The notes beneath the pieces were generated by a model, which was not told the DNA's origin, did not search any database, and saw only the letters and a program-made list of their open reading frames with translations. A stretch of DNA of 8,619 nucleotides from Candidatus Berkelbacteria bacterium. GTDB lineage: Bacteria > Patescibacteriota > UBA1384 > JAHJRZ01. The translations under genes and the position numbers were made by a program. Shown here one piece after another: positions 1 through 6,036 of the stretch. Within the stretch, counting starts at the first letter, position 1, and every line of letters starts with the position of its first letter. The stretch covers positions 1 through 8,619 of the forward strand of contig JAPLVI010000120.1 in the NCBI GenBank assembly GCA_026397195.1, in the 5' to 3' direction.

Positions 1-591
1 GAAATTATTATCATCTGCGAAAATAAACTGATTATCAGTTAGAGTTATTACTGGAAATTTAGTTGTTTTTTTGCCGGCTTCGACTATTTCTTTATATTGA
101 CTCAAATAATGGCAGACGACAATAAAATCGACTAGGTTTAAAGCGGTTAAGTCCTTAAGATTAACTATATTTTTATCTGCATGTTTCCAGCAAGCTGCTT
201 CAATAGTTGGACACGCAATATAGCTGCCTGCGCTTGAGCCGATATATACTCTTCCCTTTCTCACTAATTCTCTTGCGACTTTATCAAACCCACTCTTTTT
301 AATTTCGTTTAAGAGATAAAAAGTATTACCTCCGGCCACAAAAATAATATCAAATTTTGAAAGCGTTTGTCTTGTCTCGTCTTCGGTTTTATTTTTTAGG
401 TCAAAATCTTCTACTTGGAATTCGAGTTCAACCAATTTATCTCGGTCAGCATCCATCCAAGGCTTATTATCACCATATGGGTCACCGGCTGTTGGAATAA
501 AAGCTAATTTAAGCTTTTTCGTCGGCTTTGGCAACATAGCCGCTATCTTGCCCATAACTTTCTGAGCTTGTGATGTTAAAAATATTTTCAT
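1..591 (-). CDS. Peptidase E-like (family S51) protein, C-terminus cut by window edge
   Basis: The reading frame runs from an ATG at 591 to the left edge without a stop, giving the first 197 residues. It resembles peptidase E / S51 proteins, which share the class I glutamine-amidotransferase-like fold and use a serine on a tight turn; characterised members cleave Asp-X dipeptides. Visible motifs are an N-terminal strand (MKIFLTS), FIPTAGDPYGD (residues 31-41), VAGGNTFYLL (85-94) and the nucleophile elbow GSSAGS (118-123) with Ser120 as presumed nucleophile. VVCHY (158-162) offers His161 as a candidate catalytic histidine. E. coli PepE is about 229 residues, so roughly the last 30-40 are missing. 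The ribosome site is weak. Substrate cannot be told; many members of this family in reduced genomes are uncharacterised. Upstream it meets the GC-rich plus-strand unit head to head. Confidence 0.8.
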   Translation of the reverse strand, partial: MKIFLTSQAQKVMGKIAAMLPKPTKKLKLAFIPTAGDPYGDNKPWMDADRDKLVELEFQVEDFDLKNKTEDETRQTLSKFDIIFVAGGNTFYLLNEIKKSGFDKVARELVRKGRVYIGSSAGSYIACPTIEAACWKHADKNIVNLKDLTALNLVDFIVVCHYLSQYKEIVEAGKKTTKFPVITLTDNQFIFADDNNF

Positions 592-644
592 ATCAAAATC
601 TTACCAAAAAACCTATCACTTTAACAGGCTTTCGACGGAATATC

Positions 645-673
645 TTGCTTTTTTGGCAAAGTGCTCCTAAGAT
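645..673 (+). promoter_or_regulatory. Candidate promoter of the left GC-rich unit
   Basis: TTGCTT (645-650), a 17-base spacer, then TAAGAT (668-673). The -35 matches the consensus at 3 of 6 bases and the -10 at 4 of 6, so this is only moderate. It lies where the AT-rich backbone gives way to GC-rich sequence. Predicted transcription would start near 680, just before the structured leader. Confidence 0.35.
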
Positions 674-691
674 GGCATTAATCTCAGGCTG

Positions 692-739
692 CTGGTTGCC
701 TAAACCAGTATAACCCTACGGGGTTGCCCTAAGGAGGGC
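692..739 (+). promoter_or_regulatory. Structured 5' leader: three consecutive small hairpins, the last holding the Shine-Dalgarno
   Basis: Three perfect short inverted repeats follow one another: CTGGTT/AACCAG (692-697 with 703-708), AACCC/GGGTT (712-716 with 721-725) and GCCCT/AGGGC (726-730 with 735-739). The ribosome site AAGGAGG (731-737) sits in the loop and 3' arm of the third, 7 bases before the ATG at 745. CTCCT at 664-668 could pair with AGGAG in the ribosome site as an alternative, but only if transcription starts upstream of the predicted site near 680. The layout suggests control of translation initiation by folding, but stems are only 5-6 bp and this is inference. Confidence 0.4.
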
Positions 740-744
740 ATAAG

Positions 745-1339
745 ATGAGAATGGAAGCCGAGCTGGAAAAGCAGGGCTACTTACCCCTGCTGCAGATACA
801 TCCCTGGGGTAGTATGATCGGGTTCCTGCTGGGGTGGATACACAAGACTCGGGAGCCGATCTGGTTGTCACCGCTTGAGGCATACCACTACGTCGTTGAC
901 GACAAGGGGGATTACGGCAGCTTCATTGCCCCGGGAGCTCCCAATGGAGAGCTTCGTCTGCTACGTGTGGTCACCAGGAAAGGGTGCTCCAGCGACGCCC
1001 TCATGGTTGCCAACGACTTCGTCTGTGGGGCTCTGAAGCATGCAGTGTACCATCCTCACGACAAGGTCGTATCGGTCTCCAACGCTGGGAGGACGCGACC
1101 TCAAGCTCTGGAGAGTGAAGCACGTCCTTCCTGCCTCTGTCCCTGACCCTATCCAGGAGATATACGTGGCCTTTGAGTGCGACCTGCCGCAAGATCCAAA
1201 CCTGGGCAGCCTGGTCGAGGCGCTTCTCGAGCAACGGGACGGTGCCCACGACAAGGTCCTGCATGACAAGGCAGGTCAGATGCAGTCGATGGTGAGGTCT
1301 TCACGCGGCCAGGGCGAGGTCAGATACATCAGGGTGTAA
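745..1339 (+). pseudogene. Unrecognised GC-rich gene with an apparent +1 frameshift (about 197 codons when joined)
   Basis: The first frame starts at ATG 745 behind a strong AAGGAGG and reads about 112 plausible residues (MRMEAELEKQG... to ...HDKVVSVS). It then turns into an Arg/Pro/Cys-rich tail and stops at 1146. The frame one base ahead is blocked by a TGA just before 1040, but from about 1080 continues sensibly (TLGGRDLKLWRVKHV ... EIYVAFECDLPQDPN ... GEVRYIRV) to a TAA at 1339, twelve bases before a terminator. The simplest reading is one protein of about 197 residues with a one-base indel near 1078-1084. That could be a sequencing error, a real mutation, or less likely programmed frameshifting; I see no classical slippery heptamer. 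I do not recognise the family: no signal peptide, clear membrane segment or catalytic motif stands out. Composition is far more GC-rich than the flanking minus-strand genes, suggesting transfer. Confidence 0.6.
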
Positions 1340-1350
1340 CCCAGCACAAT

Positions 1351-1394
1351 GAGGCAGTGCCTCGACTAACCCTCGAGGCCTGCCTCTCTTTTTT
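1351..1394 (+). terminator. Intrinsic terminator of the left GC-rich unit
   Basis: A long hairpin, GAGGCAG (1351-1357) with CTGCCTC (1380-1386), continues after one bulged T as GCCTCGA (1359-1365) with TCGAGGC (1373-1379). The loop is CTAACCC. A T-rich run follows (1387-1394). The stem has 14 base pairs and is oriented for plus-strand transcription. Confidence 0.9.
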
Positions 1395-1464
1395 ATTCAA
1401 AAAGCCGTTGCCCATCTCCTTCAAACTAGTCCTCATAAAAAATTTAACCCGATCCCCCTAAGCT

Positions 1465-1498
1465 GTTCACTACTCTACTATATAGTACGATAGTGTTA
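1465..1498. promoter_or_regulatory. Operator-like palindrome, downstream copy
   Basis: An imperfect copy of the palindrome at 1799-1832. It keeps the CACTAC arm, the TCT spacer and the perfect centre ACTATATAGT (1477-1486); the right arm is degraded (ATAGTG plus TTA). Bases 1468-1488 are identical to 1802-1822. It overlaps the TAA stop (1496-1498) of the TrpR-like gene. Its centre is 334 bp from the other copy, close to a whole number of helical turns, so looping by a dimeric repressor is possible but unproven. Confidence 0.55.
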
Positions 1499-1768
1499 GA
1501 ATAGGCTAGGAAGAACACGCGAACCCTTTGTTTTAAAATGAATCTTATTGACCGTCACTGGACTCATTCCCATCATTATCTCGATTTCTTGATAGGTCTT
1601 CCCCTGACTTAAAAGCTTAGCAGCATAATAACGGCGTGAAAGATCCTTGATTTCTGACGACGACATTAAGTCTTTGAAAAACTGCTCAAAATCATTTCGG
1701 TTTTTGAATTTTTCCACCGTGGCAAAAAACTCTTTTCTTGCTTTTTGATCAATTCCCTTAATGGGCAT
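1496..1768 (-). CDS. TrpR/YerC-like helix-turn-helix DNA-binding protein
   Basis: A 90-residue protein when started at ATG 1768 (MPIKGIDQ...). A GTG in frame at 1804 would add 12 residues, but it lies inside the palindrome that probably overlaps the promoter, and the ATG fits the family start better. The pattern resembles the Trp repressor superfamily, YerC branch: an N-terminal helix, EIKDLSRRYYAAKLLSQGKTYQEIE (residues 39-63) covering the conserved helix before and into the helix-turn-helix, then MMGMSPVTVNKIHFKT (65-80) as turn and recognition helix. The family binds DNA as dimers; E. coli TrpR needs tryptophan, whereas YerC-type ligands are unknown. The recognition helix departs from the usual A-T-I-S/T-R pattern (here VTVNKI). 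No Shine-Dalgarno is visible. Palindromes at both ends suggest autoregulation. It lies downstream of argG. Confidence 0.75.
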   Translation of the reverse strand: MPIKGIDQKARKEFFATVEKFKNRNDFEQFFKDLMSSSEIKDLSRRYYAAKLLSQGKTYQEIEIMMGMSPVTVNKIHFKTKGSRVLPSLF

Positions 1769-1798
1769 AACAAAAAGATTAATTATATATCCTAATTT

Positions 1799-1832
1799 TA
1801 TCACTACTCTACTATATAGTACTGTAGTGATA
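1799..1832. promoter_or_regulatory. Operator-like palindrome at the start of the TrpR-like gene
   Basis: A 34-bp near-perfect palindrome: arms TATCACTAC (1799-1807) and GTAGTGATA (1824-1832) are exact inverted copies, the centre ACTATATAGT (1811-1820) is self-complementary, and only the 3-base spacers mismatch. On the minus strand a candidate promoter, TCGACT, 17 bases, then TACTAT, places its -10 inside the palindrome, so a bound dimer would block transcription of the TrpR-like gene. The size and symmetry suit a TrpR-family site; the binding protein is inferred from neighbourhood only. Confidence 0.65.
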
Positions 1833-1893
1833 AGAATAAGTCGAGAACGACAAAAGATTGTCTCTGCTCCTACAAAAAATATATTTAGAGTTC

Positions 1894-1913
1894 ATTTCAG
1901 AAACAACTGAAAT
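1894..1913. terminator. Small inverted repeat after argG, possible weak terminator
   Basis: ATTTCAG (1894-1900) and CTGAAAT (1907-1913) form a perfect 7-bp stem with a 6-base loop, 7 bases past the argG stop. On the minus strand no T-run follows directly; the nearest T-rich tract is over 15 bases away. Termination is therefore doubtful and mRNA 3' end protection is an alternative. Confidence 0.35.
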
Positions 1914-1919
1914 CTTAAT

Positions 1920-3152
1920 TTATTTTTTCCTCTTTCTTAGTACCGAATTAATAAGCCGAATGGCGTTGATTTTGATGAAACCTTTAGAATCTCTTTGATC
2001 AAAGCCGCCTGCCATATCCATGCTCGATTGGCTCTGGTCATAGAGCGAACATTTAGATTCTCTGCCGATGACCTGAATATTGCCTTTATAGAGCGAAAGG
2101 CTTACTCTGCCGGTGACAAATTCCTGGGTTTTATCAATCATTGTTCTTAAAATCTCCATTTCCGGGGAAAACCAGAAGCCATAATAAACAAGTTCAGCAA
2201 ACTTGGGCATAAATCCATCGCGAAGATGCATTACTTCCCTATCCATCGTCAATCCTTCTAAGTCCCGATGAGCGATTTGCAGGATAGTGCCAGCCGGAGT
2301 TTCATAGACTCCGCGGGATTTTATGCCGACAAAACGATTTTCAACCATATCTATTCTGCCCACGCCGTTCTTACCACCGATTTGATTAAGATAAGTAAAT
2401 AATTCCAAGGGTTTTGTTTTGACCACGCCGCTTTCCAGATTTTTAACTCTAACCGGAATACCCTTTTTAAAATCAATAGCAAGTCTAGTCTCTTTGTTAG
2501 GCGCTTTACGCGGAGAAACCGTCATTTCAAACATCCCTTCGCTTGGCCTGAGTGTGGGGTCTTCCAGAATGCCCGCCTCATAGCTGATATGCATTAGATT
2601 GGGGTCAGAACTCCAGGGTTTATCTTTGGTCGCCTTGACCGGTATGCCGTTTTTCTTGGCATATTTGATCAGATCCTGTCTGCCCTGGAATTTTTTAAGA
2701 AATTCGTCTTCTTTCCAGGGGGCGATTACTTGAACGCCAGGATAAAGGGTATGGTAAGTAAGTTCAAACCTAACTTGGTCGTTACCTTTGCCGGTGGCGC
2801 CGTGAGCCACGAACTTCGCCTTTTCCTTTTTGGCAATTTCAATCTGCTTTTTGGCAGTTAGAGGTCGAGCCAGAGATGTCCCCAAAAGATAGCGGCCCTC
2901 ATAAACAGCATTAGCCTTCAAGACTGGGAAAATAAAATCAGTAACTAATTCCTCTTTCAGGTCTTCAATATAAACTTTTGACGCGCCAGTTTTAAGCGCT
3001 TTTTCCTTAACGGCTTTAAAGTTTTCCTTTTGACCGAGGTCAGCCACATAGGCGATGACCTCATGGCCCGACTCTTTCAACCATTTCAAAATAACGGAGG
3101 TGTCTAACCCCCCGCTGTAGGCAAGAACTACTTTCTCTTTTTCTTTAGGCAT
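1920..3152 (-). CDS. argG: Argininosuccinate synthase
   Basis: A full-length 410-residue argininosuccinate synthase (family members are about 400), which joins citrulline and aspartate using ATP in the cytosol, the next-to-last step of arginine synthesis. The N-terminal PP-loop AYSGGLDTS (residues 11-19) and second signature [13 protein letters not shown] (118-130) are intact, as is [19 protein letters not shown] (181-199), where family members usually have Trp for the Met of NLMH. The ATG at 3152 has no Shine-Dalgarno but puts the PP-loop at the usual distance from the N-terminus. A good minus-strand promoter lies just upstream. No argH, argF or carbamoyl-phosphate synthase gene is in view, so whether a whole pathway exists is unknown. 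In reduced CPR genomes, which often lack amino-acid synthesis, an intact argG is noteworthy; salvage of citrulline is one possibility. Confidence 0.95.
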   Translation of the reverse strand: MPKEKEKVVLAYSGGLDTSVILKWLKESGHEVIAYVADLGQKENFKAVKEKALKTGASKVYIEDLKEELVTDFIFPVLKANAVYEGRYLLGTSLARPLTAKKQIEIAKKEKAKFVAHGATGKGNDQVRFELTYHTLYPGVQVIAPWKEDEFLKKFQGRQDLIKYAKKNGIPVKATKDKPWSSDPNLMHISYEAGILEDPTLRPSEGMFEMTVSPRKAPNKETRLAIDFKKGIPVRVKNLESGVVKTKPLELFTYLNQIGGKNGVGRIDMVENRFVGIKSRGVYETPAGTILQIAHRDLEGLTMDREVMHLRDGFMPKFAELVYYGFWFSPEMEILRTMIDKTQEFVTGRVSLSLYKGNIQVIGRESKCSLYDQSQSSMDMAGGFDQRDSKGFIKINAIRLINSVLRKRKK

Positions 3153-3208
3153 AAAATAATTATTTAGTGATTTTTTTATATGAATAATCAGAGTAGAACT
3201 TTGGCGAT

Positions 3209-3238
3209 ATCTTAATACAATTGATTCGAGTTTGTCAA
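3209..3238 (-). promoter_or_regulatory. Promoter of argG
   Basis: On the minus strand a perfect TTGACA (3238-3233), an 18-base spacer, and TAAGAT (3214-3209). This predicts transcription from about 3202 and an AT-rich leader of about 50 bases before the ATG at 3152. Confidence 0.6.
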
Positions 3239-3249
3239 GAGTTTAAATT

Positions 3250-3290
3250 CCTGCCCGCCATCAGCCGCGCTTCAGGCGTTGGCAGGCGGG
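3250..3290. repeat. GC-rich palindromic repeat at the 3' end of obg
   Basis: A GC-rich block in AT-rich surroundings. CCTGCC (3250-3255) pairs with GGCAGG (3281-3286), or in another register CCCGCC (3254-3259) with GGCGGG (3285-3290), with further GC-rich pairing inside. Read on the minus strand it encodes the last residues of obg (PPANA) and its TGA stop. No T-run follows on either strand, so it is not a standard intrinsic terminator. Its look is that of a dispersed REP-like element; only one copy is in this window. Confidence 0.55.
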
Positions 3291-4282
3291 TCTAACAATG
3301 ATAGTACCAGAGTTTTTATTCCAAATCCTGTGACCGCGGAAATGGGATATATGGTTGATTTTGTGGCTTTTTTAAGTTTTTTTGCCTTCTTTAGTAATAT
3401 CTTTTCGTTAACGGCATCAATCTTATTGAGAACGACTATCTGTTTTTTCTTGACAAGCTTGGGTGAATAGCTAACCAGTTCGTTATTCACTTCCTGATAG
3501 TCTTTAACCACATCATCAGATTGACCATCAATAATATGAATTAAAGCCTTACATCTTTCAATATGTTTTAAAAATCTTATCCCAAGGCCTTTTCCTTCGT
3601 GCGCTCCTTCAATCAAGCCGGGGATATCCGCCAAAACGAGTGATTTTTTGCTTTTGATTCCTAATTCTCTAAACTCTAAAACGCCTAAATTTGGCTGTAA
3701 CGTAGTAAATGGATAAGCGGCGATTTTTGGCCGGGCGTGGCTAAGTCGCGAAAGAAGAGTAGATTTGCCAGAATTAGGCAAACCAATAATACCAATGTTG
3801 GCGAGTAATTTTAATTCCAACTCTAAAGTCTTCAATTCACCTTTTGTCCCAAGTTGTCTAATACGTGGCGCTTGGCGCACTGAATTCTTAAACCAACAAT
3901 TGCCGTGACCACCTTTACCCTCTTTGGCAATCTCAATTTTTGTCCCTTTTTTTACTAGATCAATCTTTTTTACCAGGTTATCCTTTTCAAAAATTTTAAT
4001 ATGCGTTCCCTGAGGAAAATATAAAATCAAATCTTCGCCGGATTTTCCTTTGCGTTCATTTTTGCCGCCATTTTGACCCGGCATGGCTTTAAATAATTTT
4101 TGTCGACGATAATCATATAGAGTTGTCATCCGTGGAGAAACTTCCACCCAAACACTCCCGCCATTACCCCCATCTCCGCCGTCCGGACCTCCTTTGGGTT
4201 TTGTCCGTTCACGTCGAAAAGAGATGATTCCATCACCGCCCTTACCCGCCCTAACCTCAATTTTCGCCTCGTCAACAAACAT
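3272..4282 (-). CDS. obg: GTPase Obg/CgtA, without C-terminal OCT domain
   Basis: A 336-residue ribosome-associated GTPase that takes part in late 50S assembly. The glycine-rich Obg fold spans about residues 1-158 (AGKGGDGIISFRRE at 12-25 and GGPDGGDGGNGGSVW at 31-45). The G domain follows: G1 GLPNSGKST (167-175), switch YPFTTLQPN (190-198), G3 DIPGLIEGAHEGKGLG (219-234), G4 NKID (286-289), G5 SAVTG (315-319). It ends soon after G5, as in the shorter members of the family. The final PPANA is encoded by a GC-rich palindrome that also supplies the stop. The ATG at 4282 is the natural start (MFVDEAKIEVRAGKGG) but has no visible Shine-Dalgarno, because a 9-bp repeat array reaches to within about 10 bases of it. 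Confidence 0.95.
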   Translation of the reverse strand: MFVDEAKIEVRAGKGGDGIISFRRERTKPKGGPDGGDGGNGGSVWVEVSPRMTTLYDYRRQKLFKAMPGQNGGKNERKGKSGEDLILYFPQGTHIKIFEKDNLVKKIDLVKKGTKIEIAKEGKGGHGNCWFKNSVRQAPRIRQLGTKGELKTLELELKLLANIGIIGLPNSGKSTLLSRLSHARPKIAAYPFTTLQPNLGVLEFRELGIKSKKSLVLADIPGLIEGAHEGKGLGIRFLKHIERCKALIHIIDGQSDDVVKDYQEVNNELVSYSPKLVKKKQIVVLNKIDAVNEKILLKKAKKLKKATKSTIYPISAVTGFGIKTLVLSLLDPPANA

Positions 4283-4290
4283 ATTTCATA

Positions 4291-4499
4291 CGAATTACTC
4301 TAATTATACTAATTATTCTAATTGCTCTAATTATACTAATTGCTCTAATTAACCAAATTAATTATACGAACTATACGAATTATTCTAATTATACTAATTG
4401 TTCTAATTATACTAATTAATTATACGAATTATACGAATTATTCTAATTGCTCTAATTAACCAAATTAATTATACGAACTATTCCAATTATTTTTAATTG
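4291..4499. repeat. Degenerate 9-bp tandem repeat array, left of the four-helix gene
   Basis: About sixteen 9-base units of the form CTAATTATT, CTAATTATA, CTAATTGCT or CGAATTATA, with three 13-base variants (such as CAAATTAATTATA). There is a second level of order: a 37-39 base block is repeated at 4336-4374 and 4443-4481, 107 bases apart. The array fills the whole space between the four-helix gene and obg. On the minus strand units of the type AGTATAATT contain TATAAT, so several perfect -10-like hexamers face obg. Confidence 0.85.
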
Positions 4500-4501
4500 A
4501 C

Positions 4502-4870
4502 TTAATTACTAACGCTTTTGGATCGGATTTTATTGAGTATGGAATTAAATATTAAATTCAACTCTTTTGCTTCTTGAGCAAGTAATATTGCTTCTCTTTT
4601 TACTCCGGGTACTGCAGTAATGACCATTTTTAACCAAAACTTAGTTTCCCGAGCTTCTTTCTTACAGATACCTATCTTATGCTGAAAATCCTTAGATGAC
4701 AAGGCATCGTCGGCTTCACTATAATTAGCCCCAATACTGGTTCCACTTCTTACTAATTGAGAAACAATGGGTCTAGTAATCGACGTCAAGGGAATTTTTT
4801 TGGAGAACTTAATTACCTCTTCGGCAAATCTTTCTGTTCTTGATGCTAGATCATAGATTTTAGCAGTCAT
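4502..4870 (-). CDS. Four-helix-bundle protein of the S23 / 23S rRNA intervening-sequence family
   Basis: A 122-residue protein typical in length for the family first noticed as the product of intervening sequences in 23S rRNA genes (TIGR02436-type). The diagnostic core is visible: RSGTSIGANYSEADDALSSKDF (residues 42-63) followed by HKIGICKKEARETKFWLKM (64-82). Four amphipathic helices fit the sequence, with no membrane segment or catalytic motif. Members form pentamers and are related to the Avd accessory protein of diversity-generating retroelements; their cellular role is largely unknown. No reverse transcriptase or variable region is in view. The start at ATG 4870 is preceded by a weak GGAAAA. 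The gene is bracketed by 9-bp arrays in inverted orientation, suggesting it arrived or spreads with them. Confidence 0.85.
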   Translation of the reverse strand: MTAKIYDLASRTERFAEEVIKFSKKIPLTSITRPIVSQLVRSGTSIGANYSEADDALSSKDFQHKIGICKKEARETKFWLKMVITAVPGVKREAILLAQEAKELNLIFNSILNKIRSKSVSN

Positions 4871-4894
4871 TTTTCCATTAAATATTAGGTTTTT

Positions 4895-4957
4895 AGAATA
4901 ATTAGAATAATTAGAATAATTAGAATAATTAGAATAATTAGAAATTAGAACGATTAG
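4895..4957. repeat. 9-bp tandem repeat array, right of the four-helix gene
   Basis: Five perfect tandem copies of AGAATAATT (4895-4939), then a 7-base degenerate unit AGAAATT and AGAACGATT (4947-4955). The array runs into the TAA stop of the M23 peptidase gene (4954-4956 on the plus strand). Its unit is the reverse complement of the commonest unit of the left array, so the two flank the four-helix gene as inverted arrays. Confidence 0.9.
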
Positions 4958-6036
4958 TGTAAATATGCAAGGGGATTGAGACGTGCTGGCCCTAAATGTA
5001 TCTCAAAATGCAAATGAACTCCGGTTGAATTACCAGTTGTGCCCATAATGCCTACCTGTTGACCTTGAGAGACTCTCTGGCCCTGAGAGACATTAAGAAC
5101 CCTCATATGACCATAACGAGTCTGAAAACCATTGCCGTGGTCAATTAAGACGGTATTGCCATAGCCATAATTCCAACCATAAGCCGCCTGAACCACCACC
5201 CCACCATCAGAAGCAACAATAGGGGGAGAAGCACCACCAGCGCAGATATCAATTGCTGGATGGCCGCGTCGCATTCCCCCGCAAACGTTGCCCGAAGTTG
5301 GCCAAATAAAAGTTCCAGAAGGTACGGTTGGACCAGTGGCGGATGAAATTGCCCCCTTAACTTTTCCTTTTGTGGTGGCGACCTTGGGTGTAGGCGAAGG
5401 TGTTTTGGCTGGTTTGCCTGCGGCTATTAAAATTTTCTGACCGGCAAATACAGTTGAGGGATCAGAGATAGCATTGGCGGCTAGTGTTTCATCAAAATTG
5501 CCACTATATTTTTTGACTAATCCATCAAGCGATTGCCCTTTCTCAATAACTACCGTCATACCATCGCGAGGAGGAATCAAAATCGTAGCTCCGGGCTGCA
5601 AGAGATTAGGATTTTTAATATCTGGGTTAGCCCATAGCACAGATAAAGACGAGACATCAAATTTTGCGCCAATATGTGATAAAGTTTCTCCTCCCATAAC
5701 CTGATAAGCAAGGTAGGCGGTTCGGATTGAGGGGGTAATACTTTGCTCGGGACTCTTTTCTGTAGCTAGTCCGGATGGTGCTAAAATATAGCTCTCATCA
5801 GAGGCAACCATTGTCTCTGCTCCAGAAAGCTGGATAATCATCTCATTATCTTTTTCGTTGATGAAGGGTGTATATGGATCAGTGCTAATTGCAAAATCCG
5901 CATATTCGGACGGTTCAATTGAATCTTGAGATAATTCAGAATTATGGAAACCTTGGTCTTGAGCAAAGACCGATGAGCTAATGACAACACAGGAAAGAAT
6001 GGCAATACCGAGAGGGTAATCTTCTAAAAAAGACAA
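4954..6036 (-). CDS. LysM-LysM-M23 family peptidoglycan endopeptidase, main part
   Basis: A secreted or membrane-anchored cell-wall hydrolase. In the 360-residue frame from TTG 6036: a hydrophobic segment PLGIAILSCVVISSSVFAQ (8-26) acts as signal or anchor; a Ser/Glu-rich spacer follows; LysM 1 is at about 111-156 (YQVMGGETLSHIGAKF...ILIPP) and LysM 2 at about 162-206; a Pro/Thr/Lys linker to about 235; then the M23 domain. Zinc ligands are His259 and Asp263 (HPAID) and His343 (HLHFE), with His310 (RYGH) and His341 as catalytic histidines, all present. The TTG is a poor start: there is no good ribosome site, it lies only a few residues before the hydrophobic segment, and a TGA stands two codons upstream. 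The real N-terminus is probably in another frame (see 5978-6226), joined through a T6 run. The stop lies in a 9-bp repeat array. Confidence 0.92.
   Translation of the reverse strand: MSFLEDYPLGIAILSCVVISSSVFAQDQGFHNSELSQDSIEPSEYADFAISTDPYTPFINEKDNEMIIQLSGAETMVASDESYILAPSGLATEKSPEQSITPSIRTAYLAYQVMGGETLSHIGAKFDVSSLSVLWANPDIKNPNLLQPGATILIPPRDGMTVVIEKGQSLDGLVKKYSGNFDETLAANAISDPSTVFAGQKILIAAGKPAKTPSPTPKVATTKGKVKGAISSATGPTVPSGTFIWPTSGNVCGGMRRGHPAIDICAGGASPPIVASDGGVVVQAAYGWNYGYGNTVLIDHGNGFQTRYGHMRVLNVSQGQRVSQGQQVGIMGTTGNSTGVHLHFEIHLGPARLNPLAYLH

Noticed and set aside
961..1269. Minus-strand open frames opposite the left GC-rich gene
   Set aside because: They are Arg/Ser-rich, lack ribosome sites and run against the promoter, leader and terminator of the plus-strand unit; long antisense frames are expected in GC-rich DNA.
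641..1394. Left GC-rich unit considered as an integron gene cassette
   Set aside because: No attC-like simple and core sites (GTTRRRY) at the ends, and no integrase in view; the terminator hairpin explains the 3' structure.
1329..1436. 35-codon minus-strand frame (MRTSLKEMGNGFLNKK...) that might be a gene remnant cut by the left GC-rich insertion
   Set aside because: Too short, no convincing family, and its second half is the antisense of the terminator hairpin; no continuation recognised on the other side of the unit.
3279..3470. 63-codon plus-strand frame inside obg
   Set aside because: Antisense to the G4/G5 region of a clear GTPase; Phe/Leu-rich shadow with no control signals.
4502..4870. 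Four-helix-bundle gene considered as the Avd component of a diversity-generating retroelement
   Set aside because: No reverse transcriptase, template repeat or variable target gene in the window; neighbours are obg and an M23 peptidase.
4291..4957. Repeat arrays considered as a CRISPR array
   Set aside because: Units are 9-13 bases and contiguous, with no 23-47 base repeat alternating with unique spacers, and no cas genes.
5474..5704. 76-codon plus-strand frame inside the M23 gene
   Set aside because: Antisense to the LysM domains, which are well supported on the minus strand.
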